64,000 nucleotides of DNA from Petrosia ficiformis (taxonomy: Eukaryota > Porifera > Demospongiae > Haplosclerida > Petrosiidae): NCBI GenBank assembly GCA_947044365.1, contig OX345649.1, forward strand, positions 1,482,430-1,546,429, written 5' to 3'. Below, piece by piece: positions 57,078 to 64,000 of the stretch. Under the pieces are notes generated by a model. That model had not been told where the DNA came from, did no database searches, and saw nothing but the letters and a program-made list of their open reading frames with translations. A program made the translations under genes and the position numbers. Within the stretch, counting starts at the first letter, position 1, and each line of letters starts with the position of its first letter.

Positions 57078-58571
57078 CTAGTCTTCCCAAGGTTGCCAGT
57101 ATCCTCCATGATCCATCATGTACTTGCATGCTTGAGGGTCATGAGGTACATCTGCTACAGAGTGGTAACCTTGATCTTGCATGTGACGAGGTTCCTTGGA
57201 ATATTTGTTGTAATGCTCCAAAAGAGTTTTGAGCAAGTTGGAATCTTCTTTTGCTAGATTATGTTTCTCTTCAGGATCTTTTAAAACATCGTAAACACAG
57301 TATGGATCACAATCTGGACCTTCTGGTCCATTACTACAAGGATAGTCTAATGGTGACCACATTACACTGTCACACCCACCTTTTTGTGGACCAACAATGA
57401 GTTTATGAGCTCCAACAATAATGGCTCCTTGGTTTTTATGTTGGTTGCTATATGTAAAATTAAAACCTAAAACTATTTCCTTGTCATGTGTATCAGTGCT
57501 CTCTCCTGTTATTAGTGGCCATACATCCATACCATCAACAGGAAATTTTCCTTCACCAGAGTCAGATGGATCAACACCAGCTAGCTTACAGAATGTAGTG
57601 TACCAATCAGCAATATGAATAAACCCTTGTGTAGACTTGCCTCTCATTTTATCAGGTATAAGACCACCATTAGCAAAAGCAAGTGCTCGAACACCTCCCT
57701 CATAGAATGTCCCTTTTGCTCCCTTGAGTGGATGATTGCTTCCAGAACACTCAGCTCCACCATTATCAGCAGAAACTACTAGTATTGTATTATCCCACAT
57801 TCCTTTCTTCTTCAATAGTTCTACAACATGTCCAGTCACATTATCAGCTACACTTACCATAGCTTGATATGTTCGTCTATGAGTACATGTTGAGTTTACA
57901 TCATATTTGTTAAGCCATTCTTCAGGTGCTTGAAATGGGCCATGAACATTGTGCAATGGTAGATAGAGAAAAAGTGGTTGAGCTTTGTCATGTGTCTGGA
58001 AAATATCAGCTAAATCATCACGATAAAGATATGCGTCATAAGTTCCATTACGACTATCTGGAGCATTGTTTTTCCAAAAATCAATGGCACATTCTCTTTT
58101 TTCACTAAAATGATCTTCTGCACCGCTTAAAAATCCAGATGAAGTATCAAAACCTCTATTGACAGGTAGAAACTCATGCTTGAAAAATCCTTCATGCCAT
58201 TTACCAACCATATGAGTTTTATAACCAGCCATTTTCAATTTAGCTGGTAGCATTGTCATGTTTATATTTGCACCAATCATCAATGGAGGTTCGATGTTGT
58301 ACTGATGTGTATGGTGTGGCCATCTTCCAGTGAGAAATGATGCTCGAGATGGTGAGCAGTACTTGAAAACATAATGTCTGTCCAGAAGGAGACCAGTGTT
58401 TGCAAGCATTTCAAATGTGGGAGAAAGAATGGCTGGATTACGGAAACTAACATCAGCATATCCCCAATCATCAACCAATACAAACACAATATTAGGTTTA
58501 GTTGGTACACTGGTAGCACAACTCATCATAAAGAACAGAGCAAAACTTTGAAGAAGATTGATCATATGCAT
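57078..58571 (-). CDS. Type I sulfatase, copy 7
   Basis: An intronless ORF of 497 residues. The signal peptide is MHMINLLQSFALFFMMSCATS. DD lies at 34-35 and CSPSR at 72-76. It diverges from copies 2-6 in the first half (NIEPPLMIGANINMTM, SEKRECAIDFW) and has AECSGSNHPLKGAK instead of the usual PCxGSNYPLKGCK, so the Cys beside the conserved Lys is replaced by Ala. It is transcribed divergently from copy 8; 101 bp separate the two start codons. Confidence 0.9.
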   Translation of the reverse strand: MHMINLLQSFALFFMMSCATSVPTKPNIVFVLVDDWGYADVSFRNPAILSPTFEMLANTGLLLDRHYVFKYCSPSRASFLTGRWPHHTHQYNIEPPLMIGANINMTMLPAKLKMAGYKTHMVGKWHEGFFKHEFLPVNRGFDTSSGFLSGAEDHFSEKRECAIDFWKNNAPDSRNGTYDAYLYRDDLADIFQTHDKAQPLFLYLPLHNVHGPFQAPEEWLNKYDVNSTCTHRRTYQAMVSVADNVTGHVVELLKKKGMWDNTILVVSADNGGAECSGSNHPLKGAKGTFYEGGVRALAFANGGLIPDKMRGKSTQGFIHIADWYTTFCKLAGVDPSDSGEGKFPVDGMDVWPLITGESTDTHDKEIVLGFNFTYSNQHKNQGAIIVGAHKLIVGPQKGGCDSVMWSPLDYPCSNGPEGPDCDPYCVYDVLKDPEEKHNLAKEDSNLLKTLLEHYNKYSKEPRHMQDQGYHSVADVPHDPQACKYMMDHGGYWQPWED

Positions 58572-58672
58572 GTTAGTGTCTAGATGCAGCTACATAGTTG
58601 CTTGTCATATGACCTTTTTTAATTAGTCTGCTGTGAATAATGGTAACTCATGCAGACCCCACCTAAACCAAC
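58572..58672. promoter_or_regulatory. Probable shared promoter of sulfatase copies 7 and 8
   Basis: Only 101 bp lie between the divergent start codons of copies 7 and 8, so both 5' UTRs and core promoters must fit here or overlap the coding regions. I see no clear TATA box. The assignment rests on geometry alone. Confidence 0.5.
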
Positions 58673-60157
58673 ATGGATAGTGCTTTAATATATTTGGTTA
58701 TATCTCAGATAATAATTGGTACTACCAGTGCACTAACCAAACCTCATATTGTGTTTGTGTTGGTTGATGATTGGGGATATGCTGATGTTAGTTTTCGAAA
58801 TCCAGCCATTCTTTCTCCAAACTTCCACATGCTTGCTGAAACTGGTCTAATATTAGACAGACATTATGTCTTCAAATATTGCTCACCATCAAGAGCATCT
58901 TTCCTCACTGGTAGATGGCCCCATCATGTTCACCAGTGGAATCCAAATCCTTCCATGATGGCAGGAGCCAATCTTAGAATGACAATGTTACCAGCTAAAC
59001 TGAAAACAGCAGGATATAGAACGCATATGGTAGGCAAATGGCATGAAGGACTGTTTGATCCTGCTTATCTACCAGTTAATAGAGGGTTTGATACTTCATC
59101 TGGATTCCTGTGGGGCAGTGAAGATCACATGACCCAAAATACAAGTTGTGCTGTTGATTTCTGGAAGGATAATGCTCCAGATACACGAAATGGTTCATAC
59201 AGTGCATATGTATATTGTAATGATTTGACTGAAGTTATAACTCATCATGATACAGAAAAACCTTTATTTCTTTATGTGCCATTGCAAAATGTTCACAGTC
59301 CATTTGAAGCTCCTACAGAGTGGCTCGACAAGTATCCTGTGAAATCAACTTGTTCCAAGCGTCGAACCTATCAAGCTATGGTAAGTGTAGCTGATAATGT
59401 GACTGGACATGTTGTAGAACTATTGAAGAAGAAAGGAATGTGGGAAAATACAATACTAGTAGTGTCCGCTGATAATGGTGGGGCTCAGTGTAGTGGTAGT
59501 AATTACCCACTTAAAGGGAGTAAGCATACCTTCTTTGAGGGAGGTGTTCGAGTCACTGCTTTCGCTAATGGTGGTCTTATACCTGATAAAATGAGAGGCA
59601 AGTCTACACAAGGGTTTATTCATATTGCTGATTGGTACACTACATTCTGTAAGCTAGCTGGTGTTGATCCATCTGATTCTGGTGATGGAAAGTTTCCTGT
59701 TGATGGTATGGATGTATGGCCTATTATAACTGGAGAAAACAGTACCACACCTCATGATGAAATTGTGCTTGGTTACAACTTTGAGGATACTCATTTAGCC
59801 CAAGGAGCTATCATTGTTGGTGATTATAAACTAATTGTAGGTCCCCAAGCTTCTGGATGTGATAGTATCATGTGGTCCCCTATTGATTATCCCTGTAAAG
59901 ATGGATCTGAAGGGTCTGACTGTCGCGACTATTGCTTATATAACATTGTAAAAGATCCTCAAGAGAGAGACAGTCTTGTTGAGAAAAAGAATAAAATTTT
60001 TAAAGATATGTTGGAGCGTTATAACAAGTTTTCTAAAGAACCACGAGAAATGCAAGACCAAGGGTATCACTCACAACTGGAAGTACCTAATGATGAAAAC
60101 GCATGTCATTATATGGTTCAACATGGTGGATATTGGCGTCCATGGAAGAACATGTGA
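58673..60157 (+). CDS. Type I sulfatase, copy 8
   Basis: An intronless ORF of 494 residues. Signal peptide MDSALIYLVISQIIIGTTSA; DD at 32-33; CSPSR at 70-74; GKWHEG and SADNGG present. The loop before the conserved VH reads LQNVHSPFEAP where its paralogues have LHNVH; ARSB-type enzymes tolerate Q here. The Cys before the conserved Lys is Ser (KGSKHTFFEGGVR). It is the only plus-strand member of the main cluster and is head-to-head with copy 7. Confidence 0.9.
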   Translation: MDSALIYLVISQIIIGTTSALTKPHIVFVLVDDWGYADVSFRNPAILSPNFHMLAETGLILDRHYVFKYCSPSRASFLTGRWPHHVHQWNPNPSMMAGANLRMTMLPAKLKTAGYRTHMVGKWHEGLFDPAYLPVNRGFDTSSGFLWGSEDHMTQNTSCAVDFWKDNAPDTRNGSYSAYVYCNDLTEVITHHDTEKPLFLYVPLQNVHSPFEAPTEWLDKYPVKSTCSKRRTYQAMVSVADNVTGHVVELLKKKGMWENTILVVSADNGGAQCSGSNYPLKGSKHTFFEGGVRVTAFANGGLIPDKMRGKSTQGFIHIADWYTTFCKLAGVDPSDSGDGKFPVDGMDVWPIITGENSTTPHDEIVLGYNFEDTHLAQGAIIVGDYKLIVGPQASGCDSIMWSPIDYPCKDGSEGSDCRDYCLYNIVKDPQERDSLVEKKNKIFKDMLERYNKFSKEPREMQDQGYHSQLEVPNDENACHYMVQHGGYWRPWKNM

Positions 60158-62044
60158 AATTAACATCAGTTAGCACTAGGCTACAAATTATTCTAACATT
60201 CCAATTTATATTTTCTTAACTTGTATGGATGATAGCTGTCATGTCCTATTATGTGTCTTCTTTCTGTCCTATAATGTGATGATACACCACATTCTCATGA
60301 AATTTCCTCTAGAGCACATACATCTCATTAAAAGATGTAGACAGTTATGAATAAGGTCAAACTGGTCTTACTTTTCAAACACTTGGGTTATACAATGTAT
60401 CACATCCTGGGAATCAAACCTCACGTCTATATATGACCCATTAATGTATCATATAAATGCAATGGATATTAACAGAAACAAGATTGAGATGGTACATAAG
60501 CAACAAAATTAAACTAACCACTTCCACATAACAACACTACGTTTTGCTTTTACTCTAGCCATACTTGTATACAGTTATGTGGAAGTGGTGTTTAATCTTG
60601 TTCCTGTACTTTTTTGGTTTGACATCCCTACATGCTCTTTCATTTAACTTTATATAGGCTCCTCTAATACATTGCAATACACCATTAAAAATCAATTAAT
60701 AGCTAATAACAAATAATTTGTTTACACTAAAAAATAAATAATTAATGAAATTGTACACATTATTACTATCCTAGAAATGTATTAAACAAAACACAAAGAA
60801 TCCTAATCTGCGGATACTACAGTAACTAATATAATAAGAATGGAAAATGTCCTTAAAACTCTCCATTATTGATTGAAAATTAATTTAGTAAGTTTATGTG
60901 TAATTGTAAAGCAGGTGAGGACTATACTATTTATTATTAGGTGTATGTGTTTATCTTCTTCATAATTACTGTGCCTTGGGCTTGAATGTTGAACGTCGTG
61001 ATTTTTCTAAATTAAAGGAAGTGTTTTCTTGAATTACAGAAAAAATCATGATAATTTAAAAATATGTGACCATGGAGATGAAAAGGGTCATTCAGAAATT
61101 AATAATTTGATCTAATGCTTGATATCTGGTCATATTATATACAGGAAGTTATTTTTGTATCCCAGAAGAGCAGCTATTGCTCCAAATTTAGTTGTGTTCT
61201 TATATCAAATGATCGAATAGAGAGCATTTAAAGTTAGCATTTGACTAATTTAATATTGCCTAGCTCGATAATTGTTTTATATTGTGTTCCAGTATCCATT
61301 TTCTTACTATTCTTTTTTTGTGTATGTCAATGTAATGAGTTACTGTGTTAACCTAAACTATACTTTGTACTTTCACAACAGTAGTTCTAAACTGCTTGCC
61401 AAAAAAATCTTAATTCTAACTCAAGTAATGATGTACAGTTCTAATGCATAATATGACTAGCTCTGGAAAAACCAGTCTTATGGCTTGTGATAGATTTGAA
61501 AAAATGCTTATCTTTGAATGCACTCTATTTGGCCATTCTGTATAGTAAATAGTCTCAACTTGGTGGTATCTGGAGGGAGTAATAGTTGCTCTTCCTGCAT
61601 GGAATACTGATTTTGTTGGCTTTAAGTACTAAATAGCAAAATAGCAAGCCTTCTTAGCCAGTCAGTCAGTAGGGTTGGGTAATACTTCATTATATCACAT
61701 ACATTACAATATTATTGCATTGCAATAATTATATCACATGATTTTGATCTGATAATATTATCGCAATGGTAAAATGTTGTCTTAATGCAATTAAAAAATA
61801 GATAATCACTTAAAGAAAGGTTATAATATATGCAGTTGAAAAACACTGTAACACTTCATCTTGAGGACAAGAACTGTCTGTTTTTTTTTCACTCAAAAAA
61901 TGAGCCTATTTTTGCAGTATCAATGAGTAATTGCAATATTGGCAAGTCACCTTTAGGCAGTAATCACAAAACTTAATTTTCAATATCACCCAACCCTACC
62001 GGTCAGTATGATCACTTGTGAAAACACTAATGTTATATAAATAA
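60158..62044. other. Spacer between sulfatase copy 8 and SERCA
   Basis: Convergent gene ends. It holds a palindromic MITE at 60480-60650 (ACTAACCACTTCCACATAAC and its inverse) and a MITE at 61671-61998 bounded by AGGGTTGGGTAATAC and ATCACCCAACCCT. Nothing else is seen. Confidence 0.6.
61671..61998. mobile_element. AGGGTTGGGTA MITE
   Basis: Inverted ends AGGGTTGGGTAATA and the reverse complement seen in TATCACCCAACCCTA; about 328 bp, AT-rich interior (TTATATCACATGATTTTGAT). Confidence 0.65.
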
Positions 62045-63388
<1,344 letters not shown>

Positions 63389-64000
63389 CTAGAAGGAATA
63401 TTCATTAAAATAGCATTATTAATAGAATATTAGTATGATCAACTGTACAAACAGTTGTGTGGAAACATTGAGTAAACAGCTGACATGTTTTCAATACTCT
63501 TGTCCTGCTCCCCATATACTTTGTATACAGATCAGTTTCAATTTACCGGACATTCACTACATTTATCAGACAATGTCCTGCATGACTGGCTGTTTCCACA
63601 CCACTGTATACAAGTTAGGGGTGGGATGAAGGTTGCAAAACAACATTTGAAGCTTTGTCGGCAAAAACGAAAGAATATTGCAAGGTTTGCACGTGTTTTT
63701 AGCAATGACGCTCTTACCTTGATTGGCTATAGAATGCCTCCAAAACTGGATTATTGCTTTATAACAAGTACTAGTCTTGTTCCTGTTGCTGTTTCTACTT
63801 GGATTCATCATCGCTGGACTGAGAAATGAGACAGAAGAGCCAACAACACAGCCTCAGCTTTTCTGGAACACACCCACATTATTGACCACACATTTAGATT
63901 GCACAGTGCACATTAAAGTGGGCACGGGAGCAAAGCTTCGAAAGGTAGCTTCAAATGCATAGCAAAGGAATGAAGGTTCAAACATTCGAACCTTTTCCCC
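63389..64000. other. Repeat-derived sequence inside a SERCA intron
   Basis: 63500-63600 (CCTGCTCCCCATATACTTTG, GACAATGTCCTGCATGACTG) matches 7420-7560 in the opposite orientation. 63620-63990 has features of another dispersed element (a TTTGAAGCTTTG end and an inverse TCGAAAGGTAGC end). The open frames here are not convincing genes. Confidence 0.5.

Noticed and set aside
63485..63829. 114-residue plus frame near the right edge
   Set aside because: Its first part is a dispersed repeat also seen at 7415-7570, and the rest shows no recognisable domain.

Overview
The window looks like a piece of an AT-rich, intron-rich, non-vertebrate animal genome, most likely a sponge (a demosponge such as Amphimedon; this is inference, no search was run). 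Supporting signs are GT-AG introns, short coding exons separated by MITE-filled spacers, metazoan-specific modules (Notch-ligand N-terminus/DSL, I-set Ig, Kunitz, TIL), a SERCA calcium pump, TTC14 and an SLC49-type transporter. There is no operon structure, CRISPR array or bacterial signal.

Layout. (1) 1-24.8 kb holds two families of secreted or membrane ectodomains. A Notch-ligand-like gene (MNNL plus the first part of DSL, a Cys-rich stalk and a C-terminal membrane helix) runs on + at 1378-5200. A rearranged, partly duplicated copy runs on - at 17796-24790. The two form the arms of a large inverted duplication. Between them, on -, lies a long secreted gene built from phase-1 exons: four Ig domains, three CGGC modules, two TIL domains, a Kunitz domain and a Cys-rich tail (15770 down to 6957). 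Splice phase would allow the minus MNNL exons to be read into the Ig exons. (2) 26.5-28.0 kb is the first of a family of intronless type I sulfatases. (3) 28.3-38.7 kb, on -, is a complete nine-exon SLC49A3/MFSD7-like transporter. It is head-to-head with an unrecognised single-exon tail-anchored protein (38676-39503); their start codons are 2 bp apart. (4) 40.5-48.2 kb, on +, is TTC14 (S1 plus TPR), with a possible tiny antisense membrane-protein gene inside its introns. (5) 49.4-60.2 kb is the main sulfatase cluster: five intact copies, one pseudogene and one C-terminal fragment. (6) 62.0-63.4 kb, on -, holds the last exons of a SERCA pump whose 5' part lies beyond the window.

The six intact sulfatases keep all recognisable catalytic residues and have signal peptides, so they are probably secreted or lysosomal enzymes acting on sulfated glycans. 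Their 3' cores are nearly identical even between the most divergent copies, which suggests gene conversion. The spaces between genes are rich in MITEs (several nested), tRNA-like SINE pieces, a decayed LINE, minisatellites and hairpin-forming CCTA arrays. Exon boundaries were assigned by eye from splice signals, reading-frame phase and paralogue comparison.
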